Shown here: in pieces, positions 6,615-15,234 of the stretch | Layout: each line of letters opens with the position of its first letter | Numbering within the stretch: the first letter of the stretch is position 1 | NCBI GenBank assembly: GCA_040221055.1 | Contig: JAVJVN010000016.1 | Span: 1-64,000 of the forward strand | Direction of reading: 5' to 3' | DNA from: Rhodothermales bacterium | GTDB lineage: Bacteria; Bacteroidota; Rhodothermia; Rhodothermales; UBA10348 | DNA: 64,000 bases | Position numbers and translations under genes: made by a program | The notes under the pieces: model-generated | Told to the model about the DNA's origin: nothing | Database searches by the model: none | The model's input: only the letters and a program-made list of their open reading frames with translations

Positions 6615-7592
6615 TCAGAAGGTAAAACCAACGAGGCGACCTTCGGGAATATCATCCTCGGCAATTAGCAATCTTGAACAGCCAGCCTCATAATCGAATG
6701 CCCACAATGAATTCTTGTGCTCTCCCCACCTCAAATACAACACATACCCTGGCGGGCCAAATGTAGCGTGACTCCTGAGAGTATCTGAGGACTCGAATTG
6801 ACCCAATATGTCACCATTTGTGTCAATGACGTAGATCCCCGCTGATTCCGCCGGGCCTGACGATCCCGTTGACAAAGCTGTGGCGCCAGAATCCAAATCG
6901 AAGTCTACATCGATAATGCGTCCATAAGGCGCGCCAGTTGCTTGCCGCGACCAAAACTGTCCTCGATCTGGGGCGAACAGAGAATCCGTTTCAATGTCAT
7001 ACCAGTAGGTCATTCCCCTTGACGTGATCACGACTTTGGATCCTTCAATGATACCGCGAGCCCACCCATCGAACGCATTGACCACCTCACCGGCATCGAC
7101 ATTCCAGACTGATACCCGACCACCAGACACGTTTACGCTTGAACTGACATAAACAAGATGTTCACTTTGCTCTACCACAAACGTGGCAACAGGATTAACA
7201 GGCAGTTCTGGCAGGTTGATAGGCTCAGAAAATGAGTTGTTGAGATGGCTGAATAGCTTTAGGATGGTCGACTCCGTATTCCCGATGATCAACTTAGATC
7301 TATCGGAATTGAATCGAGCACTCAAGGTGATCGAAGGATCAACCGGCAATTGATCCAACGCTGTGGGGTTATTGAATGGAGCCGAATATGCACGGTGAAG
7401 TCCATCTGTACCCCAAACAACCAGCACCACTTTGGACGAATCGTCCTCAAATGGTGAATAATCGCCTTGAGGATTTTCTATCTCTGTCTCATCCGGCTCA
7501 TTTGGTCCGCCCATTGAATTGGTGTCGCAACCAACGAAAACGAATACAGCCACAAGAAAGACGAGCCACTTCGCTGAATGAATCCTGTTCAT
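6615..7592 (-). CDS. Lipoprotein with beta-propeller-like repeats (cassette 1)
   Basis: The product has 325 residues. The signal sequence WLVFLVAVFVFVGC ends in a lipobox with Cys at about position 22, so it should be a lipid-anchored envelope protein. An acidic linker (PNEPDETEIENPQGDYSPFEDD) precedes a body of repeated strands such as SITLSARFNSDRSKLIIGN, SEHLVYVSSS and GGRVSVWNVDAGEVVNAFDG, resembling WD40/YVTN propeller blades. It is the first cassette after attI and should be the best expressed. A nine-codon reading frame starting in the attI core ends 7 bases before its ATG. Function unknown. Confidence 0.75.
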   Translation of the reverse strand: MNRIHSAKWLVFLVAVFVFVGCDTNSMGGPNEPDETEIENPQGDYSPFEDDSSKVVLVVWGTDGLHRAYSAPFNNPTALDQLPVDPSITLSARFNSDRSKLIIGNTESTILKLFSHLNNSFSEPINLPELPVNPVATFVVEQSEHLVYVSSSVNVSGGRVSVWNVDAGEVVNAFDGWARGIIEGSKVVITSRGMTYWYDIETDSLFAPDRGQFWSRQATGAPYGRIIDVDFDLDSGATALSTGSSGPAESAGIYVIDTNGDILGQFESSDTLRSHATFGPPGYVLYLRWGEHKNSLWAFDYEAGCSRLLIAEDDIPEGRLVGFTF

Positions 7593-7599
7593 GGTAACT

Positions 7600-7629
7600 C
7601 TAGGACAGACTTGAAAATTCCGGTTGCAT
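7600..7629 (-). other. Mini reading frame starting in the attI core
   Basis: An ATG inside the GTTATGC recombination core opens a nine-codon frame (MQPEFSSLS) that ends with TAG 7 bases before the first cassette gene. The arrangement resembles the short leader frames in class 1 attI sites that help ribosomes load on cassette genes. The role here is inferred. Confidence 0.4.
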
Positions 7630-7690
7630 AACTAATCTTTTATGGATCTCCCGAATCAATGTGGGTGCGCATAGCAGCAGGAGCCATTTC
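7626..7690 (-). other. attI recombination site
   Basis: A single GTTATGC core (7626-7632, - strand) joins the first cassette to non-cassette DNA on the intI side. Unlike the attC sites it has no partner arm. The crossover is expected just after the G of GTTATGC. The outer boundary of attI is not visible from sequence and is given only approximately. Confidence 0.7.
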
Positions 7691-7696
7691 GTGATA

Positions 7697-7725
7697 AGTA
7701 TAAGCGCATCATGCAGTTGGAGCAA
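7697..7725 (-). promoter_or_regulatory. Candidate cassette promoter Pc
   Basis: On the - strand TTGCTC (7720-7725) and TATACT (7697-7702) are exactly 17 bases apart, close to the sigma-70 consensus. The pair lies between intI and attI and points into the array. This is where the common promoter of a chromosomal integron is expected. Confidence 0.55.
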
Positions 7726-7861
7726 GGGGTTTCTGTAAAGGACGCGGGGGTTGGCGGCGTAGGACGATTCCTGATAGGACCATTCCACATAGGCCGCGAA
7801 CCTGGGGAAAGGGTATGTTCGGGTCCAGCTGGTGTCATTTCAGCTCATCAGGGAGCGGATA

Positions 7862-8857
7862 ATGGGATCCAATAGTGTATTGGTTCGGGGTCGGAGAATC
7901 GCCCGCACACGCGGAACGTTGCAGGCCATGTTCCATACAGCCTGCAGGCGTCGGGGTCTGGCAGCGACAACGGAGCGCCTGTATTTCCAATGGGTGCGGC
8001 GGTACGTCCGTTTCAATGGCCTGACGCATCCGCAGGATCTGGAGGCAGACAATGTCCGGGAGTTCCTGTCATGGCTGGCAACCGACCGGGAAGTGGCCGC
8101 ATCTACCCAGAATCAGGCGCTTAATGCGCTGGTTTTCCTCTACAGGGAAGTCCTGCGGGTCGACCTGGAAGAGTTCGACTCGTTCGTGCGAGCCAAACGG
8201 CACCGCCATCTGCCGGTTGTGCTCACGCAACTGGAGGCGCGCCTGCTCATGGGTTTCCTCACGGGCACAGCGGGGCTGGTGGCGCGGTTGCTTTATGGGT
8301 CGGGGCTCCGCGTATCCGAAGGGGTGCAATTGCGGGTAAAGGACATCGATTTCGATGGACGGATGTTGCATCTGGTCCACACGAAAAGTGGAAAAGGGCG
8401 CAAAACGCTGCTTCCGGAGCGGCTGGTCGCGCCGCTTCACACCCATTTGAGACGGGTTCGTCAAATCCACTCGCAGGACTTGGTTCAGGGGCATGGACGT
8501 GCTCCATTACCGCGTGCGTTCGCCCGGAAGTCGTCTTCGGCTGCCACGTCCTGGTCCTGGCAGTATGTGTTTCCGAGCGTACGGAGGTCCGAGGAGGACG
8601 GGTGCCGGTATCATGTATCGCAGAGTTCCGTCCAGAAAATGGTCCGGAAGGCGGCTCGCGCTGCAGGGCTGACGAAGCGGGTGAGCTGCCATACGCTTCG
8701 GCACAGTTTTGCGACGCATTTGCTCGAGTCGGGCTACGATATCCGGACCGTCCAGGAGTTATTGGGTCACGCAGATGTACGCACAACAATGATCTATACG
8801 CACGTTCTCGGCCGTGGGCACCACATTCGCAGTCCGCTGGACTGGGAGGGGCGCTGA
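7862..8857 (+). CDS. intI: Integron integrase IntI
   Basis: A tyrosine recombinase of 331 residues that inserts and excises cassettes at attI and attC. All catalytic residues are present: Arg150 (YGSGLRVSE), Lys175 (TKSGKGRK), His277 and Arg280 (CHTLRHSFATHLLE), His303 (LLGHADVRTT) and Tyr312 (IYTHVL). The IntI-specific insert before the C-terminal motif is also present (WQYVFPSVRRSEEDGCRYHVSQSSVQ). The ATG at 7862 has GGGAG six bases upstream and places the active-site residues at positions very close to those of class 1 integrases. A GTG at 7832 would add ten residues. No frameshift or premature stop is seen, so the array should still be able to rearrange. Confidence 0.96.
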   Translation: MGSNSVLVRGRRIARTRGTLQAMFHTACRRRGLAATTERLYFQWVRRYVRFNGLTHPQDLEADNVREFLSWLATDREVAASTQNQALNALVFLYREVLRVDLEEFDSFVRAKRHRHLPVVLTQLEARLLMGFLTGTAGLVARLLYGSGLRVSEGVQLRVKDIDFDGRMLHLVHTKSGKGRKTLLPERLVAPLHTHLRRVRQIHSQDLVQGHGRAPLPRAFARKSSSAATSWSWQYVFPSVRRSEEDGCRYHVSQSSVQKMVRKAARAAGLTKRVSCHTLRHSFATHLLESGYDIRTVQELLGHADVRTTMIYTHVLGRGHHIRSPLDWEGR

Positions 8858-8874
8858 TCCAACGCCTCCACGGA

Positions 8875-9137
8875 TCACAATGCCTGGCCACACTTGATGC
8901 AGTGGCCTTCCGGCGTCTCTACGAGGAACTCGCGTAGCCCCACGGCTTGTCGGCAATCGGCTCTTTGATGGCGACCTGACGGGCCTGGTACTGCTGATAC
9001 AAGTCATCGATACCCATGCAATTGACATAGGCGAACCACGAATGATTGCCTGTGTCTCGCGCCAGCACTTCGCCGTGGCAATCGCCGACCATGAGCCAGA
9101 AGTCCCCGAGTTGAAGAAAGGACCAGCCGTGACGATT
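8875..9137 (-). pseudogene. Remnant of a VOC/glyoxalase-family gene, frameshifted and truncated
   Basis: On the - strand a reading frame gives WSFLQLGDFWLMVGD, then HSWFAYVNCMGIDDLYQQ, then IKEPIADKPWG. After a one-base shift it continues LREFLVETPEGHCIKCGQAL and stops. The order (G-I-D-D-L-Y, K-P-W-G-x-R-E-F, P-E-G-H) is that of bleomycin-resistance/glyoxalase proteins of the VOC superfamily. The shift falls in a run of four G, one short of the number needed, and the N-terminal third is missing behind a stop at 9138-9140. It lies immediately downstream of intI. A sequencing error could explain the frameshift, but not the missing N-terminus. Confidence 0.7.
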
Positions 9138-9226
9138 TCAGGAGTCTGGTTTCATCGGATGCACTCCGGTTGTCCGATCCCACTTTAATATTCGGTAGTG
9201 ATGACTATTTAATTATATAGTGACGA

Positions 9227-9661
9227 TCATGACGCGGACGACGTTGGGGAAGCTTCCATCATCCGCAGCGCCTTGAGCTCGTCCACGTGTTCGCCGAGGA
9301 CGTATCGCAGGACCCAAATGAACAGATAGAATGTCAGCAGGGGCCCGACGGTGAATACGTACCACCAGAGCATGGCCCGGGGGTCCACGAGGGGGCGGAC
9401 GACAAGGAGAGGGACGAGAACGACCACCACGAACACCCCCAGCCAGCCGTACCATCCAATCTGGTACAGACGCCAGAGCAGGTAGGGCGTGAAGAGCAGG
9501 GCGAGGACCACAACCAGCATGATGACGGGGCCAATGGGCAGCCAGAAGGCTCCGAATCCCAGGATGGCGGACTTGGAGCCGTAGTTCAGCCAGTGGTGCA
9601 GCCGGGTGGCGGCATGCTCCCGACGGTCCGTGTCGGTCTCGTTCGGCATCAAAGAGTTCAT
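9227..9661 (-). CDS. Small membrane protein of unknown function
   Basis: The product has 144 residues from the ATG at 9661 (a second ATG at 9649 is an alternative). It has a hydrophilic N-terminus (NETDTDRREHAATRLHHWLNYG) followed by three or four hydrophobic helices (ILGFGAFWLPIGPVIMLVVVLALLF, WLGVFVVVVLVPLLVV, FTVGPLLTFYLFIWVLRYVLG). It is divergent from murQ with about 120 bases between. No family recognised. The A+T-rich bases 9138-9226 behind it hold no gene. Confidence 0.7.
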   Translation of the reverse strand: MNSLMPNETDTDRREHAATRLHHWLNYGSKSAILGFGAFWLPIGPVIMLVVVLALLFTPYLLWRLYQIGWYGWLGVFVVVVLVPLLVVRPLVDPRAMLWWYVFTVGPLLTFYLFIWVLRYVLGEHVDELKALRMMEASPTSSAS

Positions 9662-9779
9662 GGAAGCATCACCCGGAATGAGCGTGGAGCAAGATCCTGG
9701 GGCGGGTTTTTTCGTATTGGCCCGCGTACGCCCTAACTTCGCCATTCCACACGACTTCTGCCGCGGCCAAACTGACCCC

Positions 9780-10736
9780 ATGCCCGACGACTCCACCCGC
9801 ACGAACGCGTCCCATCTGTTCAACGAGCTCCGGAATCTGGCCACGGAACAGCGGAATCCGCGGTCCATGGGGATAGATGCGGCATCCATCCCGGAAATCC
9901 TGGCCATCATGAACGATGATGACCATCTGGTACCGGCAGCCGTGAAGACGGAGCTGCCCTGGATTGCGGAGGCCGTTGAACTGGTCGTACAGGCGTTTCG
10001 ATCGGGCGGACGGCTGTTCTATGCCGGAGCGGGCACGAGTGGGCGGCTGGGCATCCTGGATGCATCGGAGTGCCCCCCGACCTTCGGAAGCCCCCCGGAA
10101 ATGGTCCAGGGGCTGATTGCGGGCGGCCTGCCTGCGGTGTTCAAGTCCCAGGAGGGCGCCGAGGACCTGGAGGAAAGTGGTCGCAAGGCGCTGGACGAGG
10201 CCGGCGTCCGTGCCGGCGACGTGGTCTGCGGCATTGCAGCCAGTCGGCGCACGCCCTACGTCATCGGGGCCGTGAAGCATGCCCGCACGCTCGGCGCCAA
10301 GACCCTCTTCGTGACGTGCACGCCCCGGAGCGCGTTCAATGTGGACGTGGATGTGGCCATCTGCCCGGTGGTGGGCCCCGAAATCGTTATGGGCTCCACG
10401 CGCCTGAAAAGTGGAACGGCCCAGAAACTGGTCCTGAACATGATTACGACGGCCGCCTTCATCCGCATGGGCAAGGTGTACGAGAACATGATGGTGGACC
10501 TGCAAATGACCAACGCCAAGCTTGTGGAGCGCTCCAAGCGGACGGTCATGACCGTCACCGACCTGGACTACGCCGGGGCCACCGAGGTGCTGGAGGCCGC
10601 TGGCGGGCACGTCAAGACCGCCCTGGTCATGCATCTGGCGGAGGTGGACCGCAAGGAGGCCGAGAGCCGTTTGGCGGCCGCCGCCGGGTTCGTGCGCCCT
10701 GCGGTTGCCGGTCAATCCTATTCACCCGAAGCGTAA
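9780..10736 (+). CDS. murQ: N-acetylmuramic acid 6-phosphate etherase
   Basis: A cytoplasmic enzyme of 318 residues that cleaves the lactyl ether of N-acetylmuramic acid 6-phosphate to give N-acetylglucosamine 6-phosphate and D-lactate during cell-wall recycling. The SIS sugar-isomerase domain is clear: GAGTSGRLGILDASECPPTF near residue 85, GIAASRRTPYV, then GSTRLKSGTAQKLVLNM, all MurQ signatures. The C-terminus carries the LEAAGGHVKTALVM helix. The start was placed at MPDDSTRTNASH because the upstream in-frame sequence overlaps the divergent gene and is not family-like. It is followed 12 bases later by mfd, so the two are probably cotranscribed. Confidence 0.95.
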   Translation: MPDDSTRTNASHLFNELRNLATEQRNPRSMGIDAASIPEILAIMNDDDHLVPAAVKTELPWIAEAVELVVQAFRSGGRLFYAGAGTSGRLGILDASECPPTFGSPPEMVQGLIAGGLPAVFKSQEGAEDLEESGRKALDEAGVRAGDVVCGIAASRRTPYVIGAVKHARTLGAKTLFVTCTPRSAFNVDVDVAICPVVGPEIVMGSTRLKSGTAQKLVLNMITTAAFIRMGKVYENMMVDLQMTNAKLVERSKRTVMTVTDLDYAGATEVLEAAGGHVKTALVMHLAEVDRKEAESRLAAAAGFVRPAVAGQSYSPEA

Positions 10737-10748
10737 CAGGAACCGTCC

Positions 10749-13700
10749 GTGTCGCTTGCCCCGTTTTTTGCCTCCATTTCTGCGTCGGACGCGGCCGCCG
10801 AGCTGTCCCGGACGCTGAAGGAGGGTTCCGTTTCGGTTCGCGGCGCCGCAGGCTCCCTGCCCGCTTTCCTGGCCGCCCACATCGGAGAGCGCCTGAAACG
10901 CCCGGTGCTCGTCATCCTGGAAGAACCGGATGATGCCGCGTATTTCTGCAGCGACGTGCGGCAGGTGTTGGCCCGCGAGGAGGGCGTGCTGCTCTTCCCG
11001 CCGCCCGACAAGCGCTCGGGGGATGCGGGTCACATGCCCGACCCCGAACCGGTGATTGCCCGGGGCGAAGTCCTGCAGGCCCTCGAAGAGGATTTCTCGG
11101 GCATCCTGGTCTCCAGCATCCACGCCCTGACCGAGAAAGTCCCGCCGCGATCGACGGTTCGGGACGCCGCCTTCGACCTGTCTGTGAATGACACAGTCGA
11201 CCCAGAGGATCTCATTGAACGGCTTGTCACGCAAGGGTTTACGCGGACGGAGTTTGTCGAGGCGCCGGGCGATCTGGCCCTTCGGGGTGGCATCCTGGAC
11301 GTGTTTCCGTTTTCGGGCTCGTATCCGGTGCGCATCGAGTTCTTCGGCGACGAAGTGGACTCCATCCGCGAGTTCGACATCCACACCCAGCGGTCCGTGA
11401 GCCGCAAGTCCACCACCCGGATTGTGCCGAACCTGGAAGCGCCCATTCAGCGCGATACTGACGAGCCTAGCGACATAGACCCCCACGCGGACTGGGTCTC
11501 CATCCTGGATTACCTCCCGACTTCCACCGTGGTCATGGTCCAGGATGCGCAGCGCCTCTACGAGCAGGTGGCCGAAGCCGGGAAGGACGAGGCGGCGGTG
11601 CGGGCCGCGCTGGCGCCCTACGCCACGGTCCACATGGGCAGTTTCCAGGAAGCCGATTCGGGGCATCGCATTGATTTCGGGGCCCAGCCGCAGCCCTCGT
11701 TCTCGTCCCGCATTGCCACACTGCGCCAGCGGCTGTCGGCCAACAGCGCGGCGGGCATGAAGACCACCATTCTGTGCGACAACCGGGGCCAGGAAACCCG
11801 GCTGCAGGAGCTCCTGGCCGAGGAAATCAGCGAGGGCCGTCTGGACCTGCGCGTGGACAGCCTCCACGAGGGGTTCGAGATGCCCGCCATCGGGCTCGCC
11901 CTCTACACGGATCATCAGATCTTTGACCGGTACCACCGACCGACGGCTCGGCGGCAGAAACAGCGGTACGGCGGACTCAGCCTGCGCGAACTGCATCACC
12001 TGACGCCCGGCGATTTCGTGGTGCACATCGACTACGGCGTGGGCCGGTTCGCGGGCATGGAGCAGATTGAGGTGCGGGGCCGCCAGCAGGAGGCCGTCCG
12101 GCTCAACTACCTGAGCGGCGACACCCTCTACGTCAACGTCAACGCTCTCCATAAACTGCATAAATACAAGGGGAAAGAGGGACATCAACCGCAGCTCACG
12201 AAGCTGGGCAGCGGCCAGTGGGAAAAGACCAAATCCCGCACGAAGGCGCGCGTAAAGGACATCGCGCGCGAGCTCATCCAGCTCTATGCCGAGCGCAAGG
12301 CATCGGATGGATTCGCCTTCTCGCCCGACACCGTCTGGCAGCAGGAGCTCGAGGCGAGCTTCGAATTCGAGGATACGCCCGATCAGGCGTCGGCCACCGC
12401 CGCCGTCAAGGCGGACATGGAAGAGCCGGTCCCCATGGATCGCCTGGTGTGCGGCGACGTCGGATTCGGCAAGACGGAAATCGCGGTCCGCGCTGCCTTC
12501 AAGGCCGTCCAGGACGGCAAGCAGGTGGCCATTCTGGTCCCCACCACCGTCCTCGCCGCGCAGCACTACCGCACGTTCGCCAAGCGGATGACGAATTTCC
12601 CGGTGCAGATCGGCATCCTGTCGCGCTTCCAGTCGGCAGCGGACATCAAGGAAACGCTCCGGAAACTGAAAGCCGGCCAGCTCGACATCGTGGTCGGAAC
12701 GCATCGGTTGATTTCCAAGGACGTCGAATTCAACGATCTGGGGCTGCTCATCATCGATGAAGAGCAGCGCTTCGGCGTCAGCGTGAAGGAAAAGCTCCGC
12801 CGCCTGCGCGTCAACGTCGACACTCTGACGCTGACCGCGACGCCCATCCCCCGGACCCTCCAGTTTTCGCTTCTGGGCGCGCGCGACCTGTCCATCATGT
12901 CCACGCCGCCGCCCAACCGGCAGTCCATCATCACGGAAATCCACACGTTCGACAAGGATCTCATTCGGGATGCGCTCCTCCAGGAGCTCGGGCGCGGGGG
13001 CCAGGTCTTCTTCATCCACAACCGGGTCCAGTCCATCCAGGAGCTGGCCGATACGCTCCGCATGATCGTCCCCGATGTGCGCATCCGAACGGCACACGGC
13101 CAGATGAAGGGCGCGGACCTCGAGCGCGTCATGATGGATTTCGTGGAGGGGCGCTTCGATGTGCTCGTATCGACCAGCATCATCGAAAACGGGCTGGACA
13201 TCTCGAACGCGAACACCATCATCATCAACCGGGCCGACCATTTCGGGCTCGCGGAACTGCACCAGCTCCGGGGCCGCGTGGGCCGCTCGGACCGCAAGGC
13301 GTTCTGCTACCTGCTCGTGCCCACCATCCAGGGGCTCACGCGGGAGGCGCGGCAGCGGTTGCAGGCCGTCGAGGAGTTCACCGAGCTGGGCTCGGGCGTG
13401 CACCTGGCCATGCGGGACCTGGACATCCGCGGGGCGGGCAACCTCTTGGGCGCCGAGCAGAGCGGCTTCGTGGAGGACGTCGGGTTCGAGACGTACCACC
13501 GGATCCTGGACGAGGCGGTCGAGGAACTTCGCACCTCCGAGTTCGCCGAGCTCTTCAAGGACGGTTCGCCGCCGCGCCCGCAGGAGACGACGGTCGACAT
13601 CGATGCCGATGCGCTCATCCCCGACGCCTACCTCTCCAACCGCGTCGAGCGGCTGAACATGTACCGCCGGATTTCGGAGGCGGCGAACGTGGAGAACCTG

Positions 13701-14072
13701 GCCGTGCTCCGCGACGAAATGATCGACCGGTTCGGGCCGCTGCCGGATGAAGTCCGGTCGCTCTTCTCCGGGGTCGAGCTGAAACTCGAGGCCGAGCACC
13801 TCCGCCTGCCGCGGGTCATCTTCAAGAACGAGCGGCTCTTCCTCACCGTCCCCGACCCCGAGCAGGACCCTTGGTTCTTCGAGCATCTCTTCCAACCGTT
13901 TCTCGGCGCGCTCTCGGAACTCGACCACCGCTACGTGCTGAAAGAGACCGCGAGCAAGAAACTCCAGGCCATCGTACAGGACGTCCCCGACATGGACGTG
14001 GCCCTCGGAATTGTGTCCGCACTCCGCGCCGGAACCGGCACGCTCACGCTGTCCACAGTCGGGTCAGCATAG
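10749..14072 (+). CDS. mfd: Transcription-repair coupling factor
   Basis: A complete protein of 1107 residues. Mfd removes RNA polymerase stalled at DNA lesions and recruits UvrA. The order of modules is conserved: a UvrB-like N-terminal region (to about 330), the RNA-polymerase-interaction domain (HLTPGDFVVHIDYGVGRFAG near 420), a RecG-like helicase core with Walker A GDVGFGKTEIAVRA (about 571) and Walker B LLIIDEEQRFGV (about 667), the TRG motif region GLDISNANTIIINRADHFGLAELHQLRGRVGRS, and the C-terminal D7 domain. The start is GTG at 10749, with AGGA about 8 bases upstream. Convergent with the WYL regulator; the 121 bases between show no obvious terminator. Confidence 0.98.
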   Translation: MSLAPFFASISASDAAAELSRTLKEGSVSVRGAAGSLPAFLAAHIGERLKRPVLVILEEPDDAAYFCSDVRQVLAREEGVLLFPPPDKRSGDAGHMPDPEPVIARGEVLQALEEDFSGILVSSIHALTEKVPPRSTVRDAAFDLSVNDTVDPEDLIERLVTQGFTRTEFVEAPGDLALRGGILDVFPFSGSYPVRIEFFGDEVDSIREFDIHTQRSVSRKSTTRIVPNLEAPIQRDTDEPSDIDPHADWVSILDYLPTSTVVMVQDAQRLYEQVAEAGKDEAAVRAALAPYATVHMGSFQEADSGHRIDFGAQPQPSFSSRIATLRQRLSANSAAGMKTTILCDNRGQETRLQELLAEEISEGRLDLRVDSLHEGFEMPAIGLALYTDHQIFDRYHRPTARRQKQRYGGLSLRELHHLTPGDFVVHIDYGVGRFAGMEQIEVRGRQQEAVRLNYLSGDTLYVNVNALHKLHKYKGKEGHQPQLTKLGSGQWEKTKSRTKARVKDIARELIQLYAERKASDGFAFSPDTVWQQELEASFEFEDTPDQASATAAVKADMEEPVPMDRLVCGDVGFGKTEIAVRAAFKAVQDGKQVAILVPTTVLAAQHYRTFAKRMTNFPVQIGILSRFQSAADIKETLRKLKAGQLDIVVGTHRLISKDVEFNDLGLLIIDEEQRFGVSVKEKLRRLRVNVDTLTLTATPIPRTLQFSLLGARDLSIMSTPPPNRQSIITEIHTFDKDLIRDALLQELGRGGQVFFIHNRVQSIQELADTLRMIVPDVRIRTAHGQMKGADLERVMMDFVEGRFDVLVSTSIIENGLDISNANTIIINRADHFGLAELHQLRGRVGRSDRKAFCYLLVPTIQGLTREARQRLQAVEEFTELGSGVHLAMRDLDIRGAGNLLGAEQSGFVEDVGFETYHRILDEAVEELRTSEFAELFKDGSPPRPQETTVDIDADALIPDAYLSNRVERLNMYRRISEAANVENLAVLRDEMIDRFGPLPDEVRSLFSGVELKLEAEHLRLPRVIFKNERLFLTVPDPEQDPWFFEHLFQPFLGALSELDHRYVLKETASKKLQAIVQDVPDMDVALGIVSALRAGTGTLTLSTVGSA

Positions 14073-14193
14073 GGGCTCGGCGGATTTATCGCGTCTCAGC
14101 GCGCTCTGTTTTGTGGATTGATGCGCGTGATGCGTTGTGCCGCAATGGGTTAAGAGGATTTGGCATACCCCGTCGTAAAAATGGTACTACGAC

Positions 14194-15180
14194 TTAGTAT
14201 TTGGCGACAATCGATGCGCCGAGCTCCTTGTGCCGTTTCGCGAGTTCATCGGGCGCCAGGACCTGGACCGATGCGCCGAATCGCATGAGCCAGTCGGAGA
14301 GGTAATCCAGATTGTCGAACCGGAAGCGGATGTCGACCCAGTCGTCGCCCTCCACTTCCTCTTCCGGATGCGCCGGCAGGGTCCGCCGGGCCCGGGCAAG
14401 GGCCGGCTTCTCGAAACGCAGGCGTACCTCGTGCGCTTCGTCCCGGACACCGCTCTCCTTGAGGAACGCGGCCAGGTCAAATCCCTCCATGATCTCGAAG
14501 CGCTCGGTCAGCACGAACAGCTCGCGCATCTGGTCCAGCCGGAAATTCCGGACTTCGCCCCGGAGGTGGTCGAAGGCTATCAGATTCCAGTGGTCCGTGT
14601 AGTAGACCAGGCCGTACGGATCCACGCGGCGCTGCGTGAGCTCCTGCCGCCGCTCCACCCAGTACTCCATGATGACTTTGCGCTGCCGGGCCACGGCTTC
14701 GCTGAGTTTGTACCAGCGTCCGGAGTCGACATCGGTATCGGCGTCCGCCTCGCCCTCCGTCGCGTGCGCCCAGTACGGATCCAGGACCGTCCGCGAGCGC
14801 AACTGGTCCACGAATTCGCGGATTTCCCGGGGCAGCACGGCCTCGATCTTGCGCGCCACCGCGTCGGCATCGTGCTGCAGGGATGCATCGGATTGAAGGC
14901 GCATGAACTCGGTGCCAATCAGCAGCGTGGCCGCTTCCCGCGCCGTCAGCATGAGCGGCGGAAGCTGGTAGCCTTCCAGGATTTCGTATCCCCCGCCCTC
15001 CGAATACGTGAGCGGCACGCCCGAATCCGCCAGCGCCCGCAGGTCACGGAATATGGTCCTGCGGCTCACATCGAAGTGCTCCGCCAGATCCCGCGACGTC
15101 ATGCTCGGCCGCGTCTGCAGCAGCAGGATCATGGCGAACAACCGCTCCGTCCGCGTGCCTTGTCGGTCTTCAGCTTTCAT
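14194..15180 (-). CDS. WYL-domain transcriptional regulator (YafY type)
   Basis: The product has 328 residues. The N-terminal DeoR-like helix-turn-helix reads RLFAMILLLQTRPSMTSRDLAEHFDVSRRTIFRDLRAL. A middle region with the SEGGGYEILEGYQLPPLMLT motif follows, then a WYL domain (about 165-240: QRRVDPYGLVYYTDHWNLIAFDHLRGEVRNFRLDQM) and a WCX-type C-terminal extension. WYL domains bind small ligands or nucleic acids, and such proteins often govern DNA-damage or defence genes; the target here cannot be read from the sequence. It is monocistronic, upstream of rsmG in map order but transcribed in the same direction after a 54-base gap. Confidence 0.9.
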   Translation of the reverse strand: MKAEDRQGTRTERLFAMILLLQTRPSMTSRDLAEHFDVSRRTIFRDLRALADSGVPLTYSEGGGYEILEGYQLPPLMLTAREAATLLIGTEFMRLQSDASLQHDADAVARKIEAVLPREIREFVDQLRSRTVLDPYWAHATEGEADADTDVDSGRWYKLSEAVARQRKVIMEYWVERRQELTQRRVDPYGLVYYTDHWNLIAFDHLRGEVRNFRLDQMRELFVLTERFEIMEGFDLAAFLKESGVRDEAHEVRLRFEKPALARARRTLPAHPEEEVEGDDWVDIRFRFDNLDYLSDWLMRFGASVQVLAPDELAKRHKELGASIVAKY

Positions 15181-15234
15181 GGGTTACCGTTCATCTTCGT
15201 CATAGCGCGCGGTCTGTGAAGGCCAATGCAGGTC

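Larger units (their letters stand above)
1..8857. mobile_element. Chromosomal integron: intI, attI, Pc and at least eight cassettes
   Basis: An integron-type tyrosine integrase on the + strand (7862-8857) is divergent from a run of short - strand genes, the standard integron layout. Each gene is followed by a conserved site. Read on the + strand, these sites start CATAACGGCTGGCGGATTTG and end GCGCTTGTTATG, about 105 bp apart, with complementary arms, as expected for attC. Seven such sites are visible. Each cassette begins at TTATG of one site and ends at GCCG of the next. The cassette DNA is visibly A+T-richer than the flanking genes and its products are unrelated to one another. The far end of the array is not seen: bases 1-112, downstream of the last gene, contain no attC arm, so the array may continue outside the window. 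Confidence 0.93.

Noticed and set aside
7600-7788. A 62-residue - strand frame across attI and Pc as a real gene
   Set aside because: It overlaps the promoter and recombination site and has no family; only its last nine codons (from the attI core ATG) are considered possibly meaningful.
10722-13928. A 1068-residue open frame on the - strand opposite mfd
   Set aside because: It is a shadow of high-GC mfd codons: Arg/Glu/His/Asp-rich, no family, and mfd is unmistakable on the other strand.
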